From the NCBI GenBank assembly GCA_019359035.1, contig JAHHIC010000108.1, positions 95,415 to 159,414 of the forward strand: 64,000 bases of DNA. The letters run 5' to 3'. The position numbers were made by a program, and so were the translations under genes. This DNA comes from Scytonematopsis contorta HA4267-MV1. GTDB taxonomy: Bacteria; Cyanobacteriota; Cyanobacteriia; Cyanobacteriales; Nostocaceae. Within the stretch, counting starts at the first letter, position 1. Each line of letters begins with the position of its first letter. Positions 27,416 to 34,666 of this stretch are shown here, one piece after another. Under the pieces are notes generated by a model that did not search any database, was not told the origin of the DNA, and saw nothing but the letters and a program-made list of their open reading frames with translations.

Positions 27416-27473
27416 TTGCTACACTCCTAAATATAGGAAACAGACCCTAGTGGGGCTAGGAGGCTGTTAACTA

Positions 27474-27668
27474 CTAGTTACGGTCTTGGTCGTTTTGTTT
27501 CATGTCTTTGATTTCCAGGTCTTTGGACGTTTGAAACTCATCTTCCCCATCTACCTGACGTACCCAAATATTTCTTCCAAGATATATAAAGAAATCTAGG
27601 ATACTACGGACTGGGGAATGACGACGACCATTGCTATCTTTGGTTTCGTTACCATTTTTTTGACTTAT
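27474..27668 (-). CDS. Small hypothetical protein with an apparent ATA start codon
   Basis: A 64-codon open frame that begins at ATA (27668) and has no ATG, GTG or TTG start near its beginning. The frame is closed by TAA immediately upstream. A textbook Shine-Dalgarno sequence, AGGAGGTGA (27674-27682 on the complement), is spaced 8 nt from the ATA. The predicted protein is polar (SQKNGNETKDSNGRRHSPV, then a short hydrophobic SILDFFIYLG, then a charged tail ending DMKQNDQDRN). Either it is a real gene with a rare start or a gene inactivated by ATG to ATA. It lies between two other minus-strand small genes. Confidence 0.5.
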   Translation of the reverse strand: MSQKNGNETKDSNGRRHSPVRSILDFFIYLGRNIWVRQVDGEDEFQTSKDLEIKDMKQNDQDRN

Positions 27669-27739
27669 TTATCTCACCTCCTTGCGAGGGTTATTTTTTC
27701 CCTCATCCGTATAAGTGTATATCACTTCACATATAGAGT

Positions 27740-27922
27740 TCAACTTCGCTGAGCATGAATAAGTATTAATTTACCTGAGGCGATCGCATCCAATAGTTGC
27801 CCTGTAGAACCTTCTCCAGCATATGTATAACCAAGCTTCTCAGCTATTTCTTTGACTTTATCTGGTGTTGTCGGTGCGACCCTTGCTAGGACTGTTGTTC
27901 GGTCAAGTTTTTTTCTAGGCAT
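27740..27922 (-). CDS. Conserved small cyanobacterial protein (possible DNA-binding or antitoxin-like)
   Basis: About 60 residues starting MPRKKLDRTTVLARVAPTTP, then DKVKEIAEKLGYTYAGEGSTGQLLDAIASGKL. The pattern of a basic start, a beta-strand and two helices recalls ribbon-helix-helix or plasmid-type small regulators. I believe similar proteins are common in filamentous cyanobacteria, but their function is not known to me. I prefer the ATG at 27922, since the 9 extra codons to 27949 lack the conserved look. It is the first of three collinear minus-strand small genes. Confidence 0.65.
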   Translation of the reverse strand: MPRKKLDRTTVLARVAPTTPDKVKEIAEKLGYTYAGEGSTGQLLDAIASGKLILIHAQRS

Positions 27923-28195
27923 CTTAAATTCATCATATCTGATATACAAATAAAGTATAACTGTTGCTTCCTGTGGATACTCTGAGCAGTTATACTTTCC
28001 CCAAATGAGCCAAAAATCGAACTCTGACGGCTTTGCTGCTAGGAAATGCCTTCATATGCTGGGATTTTAGAATAAAACTAAACCAGGGTAAATTTATTGA
28101 TAAACCGGGAAGCTGATATATAAATTTCTTAGAAGCCTCTTCTGCAAGAGGCGCAAATAGCAGAGAATAGTATACTGAAAAGTAACTTTAGAAAA

Positions 28196-28627
28196 ATGAC
28201 AAAAACTTATCAACTTGTGTTAGACACTAATGTATTACTAGCTGGTCTACGCTCAAGTCGTGGTGCATCCTATAAGTTGTTAACAGTGCTCAACGACAAG
28301 CGTTGGCAATTAAATATTTCTACCCCTTTAATTTTAGAGTATGAAGAAATCCTTAAACGAGAAAAATACCAATTAACTTTAAGCAATGATGAGATTGATA
28401 ACGTGATTGACGCTATTTGTGCAATCGCTAATCAATGTAATATTTTTTATTTATGGCGACCAGTCGCAAAAGACCCAGATGATGATTTTTTAATAGATTT
28501 AGCTCTTGAATGTCAAGCGGACTTTATAATAACTTATAATCAAAAAGATTTACAACCTGCCGAAAAGTTTGGTATCAAGGTAGTAACGCCTAAAGAGTTT
28601 TTGCAACAAGTAGGAGAAATACCATGA
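28196..28627 (+). CDS. PIN-domain toxin of a type II toxin-antitoxin pair
   Basis: 143 residues with PIN ribonuclease motifs: YQLVLDTNVLLAGLRSSRG at the N-terminus (first acidic residue), a central EYEEIL glutamate, and the DPDDDFLIDLALECQADFIITYN block near residue 97 with the remaining acidic residues. It belongs to the VapC-like 'putative toxin component, PIN family' group. These cut RNA when free of antitoxin. Its ATGA end overlaps the next gene, the typical translational coupling of a TA pair. Confidence 0.9.
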   Translation: MTKTYQLVLDTNVLLAGLRSSRGASYKLLTVLNDKRWQLNISTPLILEYEEILKREKYQLTLSNDEIDNVIDAICAIANQCNIFYLWRPVAKDPDDDFLIDLALECQADFIITYNQKDLQPAEKFGIKVVTPKEFLQQVGEIP

Positions 28628-28863
28628 CTAATTTAAATGTGCAGATTCCAGATTCTTTATATAAACAAATCACAGCTTTGGCAGTAAAGGAAAATGTACC
28701 TATTGAGCAACTTGTGTCTATTGCCTTATCCGCACAAGTCTCAGCTTGGATGACTAAAGATTATATAGAAGAAAAAGCCAAACGGGGTAACTGGGATAAA
28801 TTTCAACAAGTTTTAAATAAAGTACCTGATGTTGAACCAGAAGATTACGATAAATTAGCATGA
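28624..28863 (+). CDS. Antitoxin partner of the PIN toxin
   Basis: 79 residues: an N-terminal ribbon-helix-helix-like part (LNVQIPDSLYKQITALAVKE, IEQLVSIALSAQVSAWMT) and an acidic C-terminal tail ending PDVEPEDYDKLA that would bind the toxin. It overlaps the toxin by 4 nt and the next Uma2 gene by 4 nt (ATGA at both ends), so three genes are coupled. Its 3' end is duplicated as a remnant at 25331. Confidence 0.85.
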   Translation: MTNLNVQIPDSLYKQITALAVKENVPIEQLVSIALSAQVSAWMTKDYIEEKAKRGNWDKFQQVLNKVPDVEPEDYDKLA

Positions 28864-29297
28864 ACTTAGTGGTACTTCAATTCCATCCTGTTATCACCAT
28901 TACGGATGACCAATTTTTTGAATTTTGTCAACTTAACCGTGATTTTCGCATAGAATGCAACCCAGGGGGAGAAATTGTCTTGATGCCCGTGACTGGTTCG
29001 GAAAATGACCAGCGAAATTTTGATATTATTGGGCAGTTAGGTGTATGGACTAAGCAAGATGGTACGGGTGTCGGTTTTGCTTCTAGTGGTGGGTTTACAT
29101 TACCTAACGGTGCTGTACGTTTCCCTGATGCTGCTTGGATAAAACGGGAACGATGGGAAGCTATACCAGCAGAAAAACGTAAAAAATTTGCTCCTATTTG
29201 TCCTGATTTTGTCATTGAATTGCGGTCGGAAAGCGATGGGTTAGCTGTATTACAAGATAAAATGAGAGAATATTTGGATTTGAGTCAAATTTGGTAG
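28860..29297 (+). CDS. Uma2-family PD-(D/E)xK protein, C-terminally truncated
   Basis: 145 residues against about 185-200 for the family. The core is present: a RIECNPGGEIVLMP strand, VRFPDAAWI with the active-site Asp, and PDFVIELRSESD with the Glu of the PD-(D/E)xK site. The frame stops in YLDLSQIW, where the family normally continues with a strand-helix-strand ending. Just beyond lies an insertion-like stretch with a dispersed repeat (29356), so the end was probably lost there. Uma2 genes are hugely expanded in cyanobacteria and have no firm function. Confidence 0.75.
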   Translation: MNLVVLQFHPVITITDDQFFEFCQLNRDFRIECNPGGEIVLMPVTGSENDQRNFDIIGQLGVWTKQDGTGVGFASSGGFTLPNGAVRFPDAAWIKRERWEAIPAEKRKKFAPICPDFVIELRSESDGLAVLQDKMREYLDLSQIW

Positions 29298-29355
29298 GTT
29301 TACAGGACTTATACAAAAAATTGCTTTTATGCTTTATTTATCGAACCACCATAAA

Positions 29356-29378
29356 CCGGAGGTTTTCCCGCAGGGTAG
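29356..29378 (+). repeat. Dispersed 23-bp repeat, copy 2
   Basis: CCGGAGGTTTTCCCGC followed by AGGGTAG, then GCCAAGAATGCCAAGA. It matches copies at 21650 (inverted) and 46253, and lies 60 bp beyond the premature end of the Uma2 gene. Confidence 0.7.
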
Positions 29379-29461
29379 AGGCCAAGAATGCCAAGATTTA
29401 GTAGAGTTTGCGTAAGTCCTAAGAATAAAAGTATACCTAATATTATATCAATAGAAATATT

Positions 29462-30088
29462 ATGACTCAAGCATTACCTAAAATAGTTAATTTTGATGAA
29501 TTTATTGCCTGGTATCCAGAAAACTCTGGAGTCCGTTATGAGTTACACAATGGGGAAATTGTCGAAATGTCGCAGCCTAAGGGGAAACATGAAAAAGTAA
29601 AAGGATTTTTATCTAGAAAGCTATCAGTAGAGTTTGACCGATTAAATCTTCCCTATTTTATTCCTAATCAAGCAATAGTAAAACCTCCTGAAAGGGAGTC
29701 AGGTTATTTTCCTGATGTGTTGATACTAAATGATTCTGCTTTAACTTCGGAACCTCTTTGGGAACAATATTCTACTGTTACTAATGGGGCTTCAATTCCT
29801 TTAGTTGTTGAGGTTGTTAGTACTAATTGGCGAGATGATTACTATTTAAAACTTGCTGATTATGAAGAAATGGGTATTCCTGAATATTGGGTTGCTGACT
29901 ATGCAGGATTGGGTGCTAGGAAGTTTATCGGGAATCCCAAACAACCTACTTTTTCAATTTATAAATTAATAGATGGGGAATATCAAGTTACTCAGTTTCG
30001 AGGTAGCGATAAAATTCAATCTCCAACTTTTCCTGAATTAAATTTGACTGTAGAACAGATTTTTGCAGGTAGTATCTCTATTTTATAG
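29462..30088 (+). CDS. Uma2-family PD-(D/E)xK endonuclease-like protein
   Basis: 208 residues, full length. Family features: FDEFIAWYPENSGVRYELHNGEIVEM at the start, SGYFPDVLIL with the first active-site Asp, and IPLVVEVVSTNWRDDYYLKLADYEEMG with Glu and Lys of the nuclease site, then GIPEYWVADYAGLGARKFIG. Likely a nuclease fold of unknown substrate. No partner gene is apparent other than the small gene at 30180. Confidence 0.85.
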   Translation: MTQALPKIVNFDEFIAWYPENSGVRYELHNGEIVEMSQPKGKHEKVKGFLSRKLSVEFDRLNLPYFIPNQAIVKPPERESGYFPDVLILNDSALTSEPLWEQYSTVTNGASIPLVVEVVSTNWRDDYYLKLADYEEMGIPEYWVADYAGLGARKFIGNPKQPTFSIYKLIDGEYQVTQFRGSDKIQSPTFPELNLTVEQIFAGSISIL

Positions 30089-30179
30089 AAATATGGCTAT
30101 TTTACATTTCGTTACGTAGTTTGTTTTTATTTTGCCCAGCTACTTAGACAAAAAGTTTAATTATTTAGGAGAATAGACG

Positions 30180-30413
30180 ATGAACAGCGTTAAATTACGT
30201 TCACACGCAGGGAAGGACGGAATATTGCATTTAGAAATTCCCATAGGGATGACAGATAAAGAAGTAGAAATAATGGTAATTTACCAAGCACTGGAAATTT
30301 CAACACTGCAAAAAACACCAGAAAATTTAGGATATCCACCCGGTTTTTTTGAACAAACTTACGGAATTTGTGCTGATGACCCAATTGTAATTGATTCGGA
30401 AGTCATAATTTAA
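30180..30413 (+). CDS. Small antitoxin-like protein without a visible toxin
   Basis: 77 residues. The sequence ends in LGYPPGFFEQTYGICADDPIVID, a C-terminal signature that I associate with small cyanobacterial antitoxins sitting before PIN-domain toxins. The N-terminus (VKLRSHAGKDGILHLEIPIGMTDKEVEI) looks like an AbrB/SpoVT-like or related short beta domain. AGGAG lies 9 nt before the ATG. No toxin gene follows; only the hsdM remnant does, so it may be an orphan. Confidence 0.6.
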   Translation: MNSVKLRSHAGKDGILHLEIPIGMTDKEVEIMVIYQALEISTLQKTPENLGYPPGFFEQTYGICADDPIVIDSEVII

Positions 30414-30483
30414 AGCTATCCCCAAGGAAAGTATAATAACTCAAGATAAAATTTAAAAGGAAATTCCTAGTCATAGAGTATTC

Positions 30484-30591
30484 AAGGTATAAACTTTGGA
30501 ACTAATAGAAGCACTGATGGCTTTGTTGGAGGGGGATGCGGACGCTGAAGATGGTGTAAATTCAGAGAAAAGCAAGTTGTGGGGAGTGTGA
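30484..30591 (+). pseudogene. hsdM: Remnant of a second hsdM 3' end
   Basis: From 30496 the frame reads LELIEALMALLEGD and continues to a TGA at 30591, matching the intact HsdM tail LEEMEALTALLEGE. Upstream, AAG-GTA-TAA-ACT aligns with the intact AAG-CTG-CAA-ACG, showing a stop where HsdM has Gln. The next open frame is the hsdS 5' part, so this is the old hsdM-hsdS junction. The tail here is longer (ADAEDGVNSEKSKLWGV), which may be the ancestral ending. Confidence 0.75.
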
Positions 30592-30671
30592 TGGCAAATT
30601 ATTTAGCGTTGATTACGCAGTCTGGCACGAGAGTTGAGTAAAATCGATATATTGGAAATTCAGCATTAGGA

Positions 30672-30998
30672 GTGAGAAGATTGATAAAGAAATTGTCTAT
30701 AGATACTGATTATCTTCCAGAATTACCGGATAGCTGGTGTTGGGCAAAACTGGATGAACTCATGAAAAAAATTGTTGATGGGACTCATCATACACCTACT
30801 TATATTAAAAACGGAATACCATTTTTATCAGTAAAAGATATTCGGGATGGGCAAATATTTTTCCAGCAATGTAAATATATTTCACAAGAAGAGCATGAAC
30901 AATTATCTCAAAGATGTCATCCAGAATATGGAGATTTATTAATCACGAAAAGTGGTACAATTGGTCGCTGTGCTATTATATGGTTTCTCTCTAAATGA
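30672..30998 (+). pseudogene. hsdS: Truncated type I specificity subunit (first target-recognition domain only)
   Basis: The frame starts at GTG 30672 and encodes the beginning of an HsdS TRD: LPELPDSWCWAKLDELMKKI, DGTHHTPTYIKNGIPFLSVK, DIRDGQIFF and PEYGDLLITKSGTIGRCAI. HsdS proteins are about 400-450 residues with two TRDs; here homology stops near base 30978 and the frame ends after IWFLSK. The remaining ~300 codons are absent and replaced by the 3' end of the convergent AAA gene. Without HsdS the enzyme cannot recognise DNA unless another hsdS exists elsewhere. Confidence 0.85.
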
Positions 30999-31960
30999 CG
31001 TTGCAAAGCTTCATCAAACTTAGATGCATTTAAAACTTTTTCATTTATCAAAATAACAGATTTTATCGCATCAAAACAAATTCTCTCAATATCAGCACCA
31101 GTAGCTCCCTGAAGTCTCGATGCAACTTCTTCAATATTTATACCTTGATTCCTAATGCCAGTCAATTTACTTTTAATAATACTTTTTCTTAGTTGCAAAT
31201 TGGGTTTATCAAAAAATAACACCTCATCAAACCTCCTCCACACAGCACTATCAAGAAGAGACTCATAGTTAGTTGCAGCAATAAATATACTCTTATCATT
31301 GGAATTATCCATAAGTTGAATAAGACTATTAACAAGACGCTTTATTTCTCCATGCTCGTGAGAAGCATTTCTATCTCTAGCGATAGCATCAAACTCATCA
31401 AAAAGTACAACCCACTCACCGACTTGTATATAATCAAAAATCTTCTTTAAATTAACTGCTGTTTCACCCAAATAAGAGGAAATAACAGACGAAAGATTAA
31501 CATATACTAAAGGTAAACCTAAAATACTTGCCACAACTTTTGCAGTTAGGGTTTTGCCACAACCAGGTGGTCCACAAAATAACAATTTTGAGCTTGCTTT
31601 CAAGCCATGACTTTGTAAAATATCTTTTTTTCTATTCTCAAGGACTATCTTTTCTAAACTTTTTAAATTTGTTTCTGATAATATTACTCTATCCCAAGTT
31701 AAATCATATTTAGTCACCTCAATCAAAGGAAGTCCTGTATCTTTATCCTTCGGTACATCAGGATAAACATTCCAAGGAGAAGCATTAGAAGCCGTTTTTT
31801 TTGGAGTAACTTGCAGCATATTTTCAAGGTCTTTTGCTAGCAGAATATGGTTTTTATCTTTTTCTTCTTGGATAAGCTCCATCGCAGCAGTATAAAATTC
31901 CTCTCGATTGTTTTGCGAGAAGCTTTTAAATAATTTTCTTATAATATCACCTCGTGCCAT
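30917..31960 (-). CDS. AAA-family ATPase, 3' end replaced by antisense hsdS sequence
   Basis: 347 residues. A helical N-terminal domain (~1-80) is followed by one AAA module: Walker A FCGPPGCGKTLTAK near residue 132, Walker B VVLFDEFDAIARD, sensor ATNYESLLDSAVWRRFDEV with the arginine finger, and a lid with GATGADIERICFDAI. ATPases of this type are, as I recall, often paired with a subtilisin-like S8 peptidase downstream; none is present here. The last ~20 residues (from about IIAQRPIV) are translated from the antisense of hsdS, so the native end has been lost. The core looks functional. Confidence 0.85.
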   Translation of the reverse strand: MARGDIIRKLFKSFSQNNREEFYTAAMELIQEEKDKNHILLAKDLENMLQVTPKKTASNASPWNVYPDVPKDKDTGLPLIEVTKYDLTWDRVILSETNLKSLEKIVLENRKKDILQSHGLKASSKLLFCGPPGCGKTLTAKVVASILGLPLVYVNLSSVISSYLGETAVNLKKIFDYIQVGEWVVLFDEFDAIARDRNASHEHGEIKRLVNSLIQLMDNSNDKSIFIAATNYESLLDSAVWRRFDEVLFFDKPNLQLRKSIIKSKLTGIRNQGINIEEVASRLQGATGADIERICFDAIKSVILINEKVLNASKFDEALQRHLERNHIIAQRPIVPLFVINKSPYSG

Positions 31961-32234
31961 AATGTATCTGATTTTTATTTAAATTTGCCAAGCGTTTTCA
32001 GCTTATTTTAAAACCACACAATTTCTAACTTAATTGTATTCTTAAACGGTCATATTGCAAATCTTAAATCTTCCTCAACGGTGATATAAATATCACATTA
32101 ATAAAAAATAATTATTACTCATCAGGTAAGAACTTGATATTAACTCCATCAATAGATTTTCAGAGCCTCGCAAAACCATTAATACTTATATACTAAATTA
32201 ATCTCGATAAATTAGTCGATAGTAGTGCGAGCGT
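31961..32234. other. AT-rich intergenic region before the 27-bp array
   Basis: Upstream of the minus-strand AAA gene; presumably carries its promoter. It contains GGTGATATAAATATCAC (about 32081-32097), a near-perfect palindrome. No gene or RNA is recognised. Confidence 0.35.
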
Positions 32235-32629
32235 CTCGCTCGCTATTGGCAAAAAGTACATCTCGCTCGCTATTGGCAAAAAGTACATCTCGCTCGCTAT
32301 TGGCAAAAAGTACATCTCGCTCGCTATTGGCAAAAAGTACATCTCGCTCGCTATTAGCAAAAAGTACATCTCGCTCGCTATTAGCAAAAAGTACATCTCG
32401 CTCGCTATTAGCAAAAAGTACATCTCGCTCGCTATTGGCAAAAAGTACATCTCGCTCGCTATTAGCAAAAAGTACATTTCGCTCGCTATTGGCAAAAAGT
32501 ACATTTCGCTCGCTATTGGCAAAAAGTACATTTCGCTCGCTACTAGCAAAAAGTACATCTCGCTCGCTATAGGCAAAAAGTACATCTCGCTCGCTATAGG
32601 CAAAAAGTACATCTCGCTCGCTATTGGCA
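32235..32629. repeat. 27-bp tandem array, 14 full units plus a partial one
   Basis: Fourteen units of 27 bp (32235-32612) and a 17-bp partial unit. Each unit holds CTCGCTCGCTATTGGCAAAA then AGTACAT, with TTGGC/TTAGC/TATAGGC and CATCTC/CATTTC variants. As 27 is divisible by three, both strands stay open: the plus strand would give SRSLLAKST repeats and the minus strand MYFLPIASE repeats. It grows out of a GTGCGAGCGTCTCGCTCGC inverted repeat at 32226. No ribosome site supports translation, so I call it a repeat and not a gene. Confidence 0.9.
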
Positions 32630-32711
32630 GAGTGCGTCTATAGCAAAATAGTTCTTAAAATAATGAATAAGCAAAGGATAAAATAAAAATGTACTAATAG
32701 AGGCAGTTTCT

Positions 32712-33461
32712 ATGGTAGCCCAGGTCGGTGAGGCTTCATTGTCAACGGGACTGGTAATCACTTGGGAAGCATTGCCCGATGATTTCCAGTTAGAGGACGA
32801 CCCAGTGGAAAATACAGGTCAGCCAATTTTGCCTGGTGCTTTACGTGAAAGTCTAGAAATCAGTGGTTTCATTCAACCACAGATGTTAATTGCTTCAAAC
32901 TTGGGACTTTGTGCGACGCTCAACGGGCAATTTGTTGCCAAAGCTCCCGACTGGCTTTACGTTCCCTCTGTTTTGCCAGTTTCTGGAGACCGCAAAAGTT
33001 ACACTCCTAATTTAGAAGGGGATGTTCCTGCGGTCGTGATGGAGTTTTTATCCGATACAGACGGAACAGAATATTCTTCTAGGCAAGTTTATCCACCGGG
33101 AAAATGGTTTTTTTATGAGCAAGTTTTGCAAGTTCCCATTTATGTGGTTTTTGAGCCAGATGGAGGTTTAGTAGAGTTTTATCAACTTGAAAACGGACAT
33201 TACAAGTTAAAGCAACCCGATGAAAATGGTCGCAATTGGATTCCCTCGATGAATTTATTTTTGGGAACATGGCAGGAAACAAAAGAAGGCCGAACTGGCT
33301 ATTGGTTGCGATGGTGGGATGAAGCGGGTAATTTATTACCTTGGGCTGTGGAAGGTTTGGAACTGGAACGTCAACGTGCTGAGCAAGAACGCCAGCAAAA
33401 AGAACGGTTAATTGCCTATTTACAATCTCAAGGTATAGACCCTGATAATTTGCCCGTGTAA
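32712..33461 (+). CDS. Uma2-family protein with C-terminal charged helix (tandem copy 1)
   Basis: 249 residues. Uma2-type nuclease core with KAPDWLYVPSV (Asp), VPAVVMEFLSD (Glu) and a later WFFYEQVLQVPIYVVFEP strand, then a C-terminal charged helix (LELERQRAEQERQQKERLIAYL) ending in SQGIDPDNLP. It is a close tandem copy of the next gene: equivalent bases are exactly 926 bp apart, and the ~60 bp upstream of the start are also duplicated, so both probably have the same promoter. Confidence 0.85.
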   Translation: MVAQVGEASLSTGLVITWEALPDDFQLEDDPVENTGQPILPGALRESLEISGFIQPQMLIASNLGLCATLNGQFVAKAPDWLYVPSVLPVSGDRKSYTPNLEGDVPAVVMEFLSDTDGTEYSSRQVYPPGKWFFYEQVLQVPIYVVFEPDGGLVEFYQLENGHYKLKQPDENGRNWIPSMNLFLGTWQETKEGRTGYWLRWWDEAGNLLPWAVEGLELERQRAEQERQQKERLIAYLQSQGIDPDNLPV

Positions 33462-33473
33462 TTTGCTTTCTCT

Positions 33474-33501
33474 GTAGAGACTGGGTTAATACGGTCTCTA
33501 C
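33474..33501. repeat. 28-bp palindrome family, imperfect copy
   Basis: GTAGAGAC at the left and GTCTCTAC at the right, 28 bp overall, with a less symmetrical centre (TGGGTTAATACG). It lies after the first Uma2 tandem copy. A decayed equivalent (GTAGAGGC...) stands after the second. Confidence 0.75.
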
Positions 33502-33637
33502 TAATGACGAAATTAAGTAATCCCACAATCAACGAAGTTGCTCAAGGTGTTTGCGGTTTTACCATAGTTAAAAACAGTTCTTAAAATAATGAATAAGCAA
33601 GGGATAAAATAAAAATGTACTAATAGAGGCAGTTTCT

Positions 33638-34387
33638 ATGGTAGCCCAGGTCGGTGAAGCCAAAGCATCAACAGAACTGGTAATCACTTGGGAAGCATTG
33701 CCCGATGATTTCCAGTTAGAGGACGACCCAGTGGATAATACAGGTCAGCCACTTTTGGCCAGTGCTTTAAGTGAAAGTTTAGAAATCAGTGGTTTCATCC
33801 AACCGCAGATGTTAATCGCTTCAAATTTTGGTCTTTGTGCAACTCTTAACGGGCAATTTATCGCGAAAGCTCCCGACTGGTTGTACATACCCTCTGTTTT
33901 GGAAGTTTTACCAGACCGCAAAATTTACACGCCTAACTTAGAAGGTGATGTTCCGGCAGTTGTGATGGAATTTTTATCTGACACTGAAAAAGGAGAATAT
34001 TCTTTTAAACGAACCTATCCACCAGGAAAATGGTTTTTTTACGAGCAAATTTTGCAGGTTCCTACTTACATTATTTTTGACCCAAATGGCGGTCTATTAG
34101 AATTTTACCAACTGGAAAACGGACGCTATGAGTTGAAGCAACCAGATGAAAATGGTCGTAATTGGATTGCTTCGATGAATTTATTTTTGGGAACATGGCA
34201 AGGGACAAAACAAGGGAGGACAGGGTATTGGTTGCGATGGTGGGATGAAGCGGGTAATTTGTTACCTTGGGGTGTGGAACTTGTGGAGCAAGAACGCCAA
34301 CGCGCTGAGCAGGAACGTCAGCAAAAAGAACGGTTAATAGCCTATTTAAAATCTCAAGGTATAGACCCTGATAATTTGCCTGCGTAA
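33638..34387 (+). CDS. Uma2-family protein with C-terminal charged helix (tandem copy 2)
   Basis: 249 residues, the same length as the preceding gene and matching over its whole length. Differences lie mainly at the N-terminus (EAKASTELV) and around residue 118 (DTEKGEYSFKRTYPP). Active-site positions KAPDWLYIPSV and VPAVVMEFLSD are kept in both copies. The ATG at 33638 lies in a block (GGCAGTTTCTATGGTAGCCC) identical to that of copy 1. Confidence 0.85.
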   Translation: MVAQVGEAKASTELVITWEALPDDFQLEDDPVDNTGQPLLASALSESLEISGFIQPQMLIASNFGLCATLNGQFIAKAPDWLYIPSVLEVLPDRKIYTPNLEGDVPAVVMEFLSDTEKGEYSFKRTYPPGKWFFYEQILQVPTYIIFDPNGGLLEFYQLENGRYELKQPDENGRNWIASMNLFLGTWQGTKQGRTGYWLRWWDEAGNLLPWGVELVEQERQRAEQERQQKERLIAYLKSQGIDPDNLPA

Positions 34388-34490
34388 TTCGCAAATCTGT
34401 AGAGGCTGGTTTAATAGTTCTCTATTTAAAGTTTATACACATCCGTCATTGTGTTCACGGAGTGACAGAGAATAGTCCAATATTCTTTAT

Positions 34491-34534
34491 TAGCCCCCTC
34501 CTCGCTTGCGGGGAGGGGGTTGGGGGTGGGGTTT
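34491..34534. repeat. Dispersed C-rich hairpin repeat, copy 2
   Basis: TAGCCCCCTCCTCGCTTGCG followed by GGGAGGGGGTTGGGGGTGGG. Inverted relative to the copy at 25229 and the same orientation as 47236. Confidence 0.75.
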
Positions 34535-34666
34535 TCAGGTGTAGGGACGAACCATCTTTTAGCTAATATTTGTTTGTCACTAGATGTATTATCCCTGATT
34601 CGCCAGCTGTATCCTATTAGGTAAATAAGGTTCCTAGTTTAGGAAAAATATACAGAAGGTGGAAAA

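Noticed and set aside
32193..32612. 139-codon minus-strand frame of MYFLPIASE repeats and a plus-strand frame of SRSLLAKST repeats
   Set aside because: Both are consequences of a 27-bp tandem repeat without stops. No ribosome site, no conserved end, and both strands are equally open.
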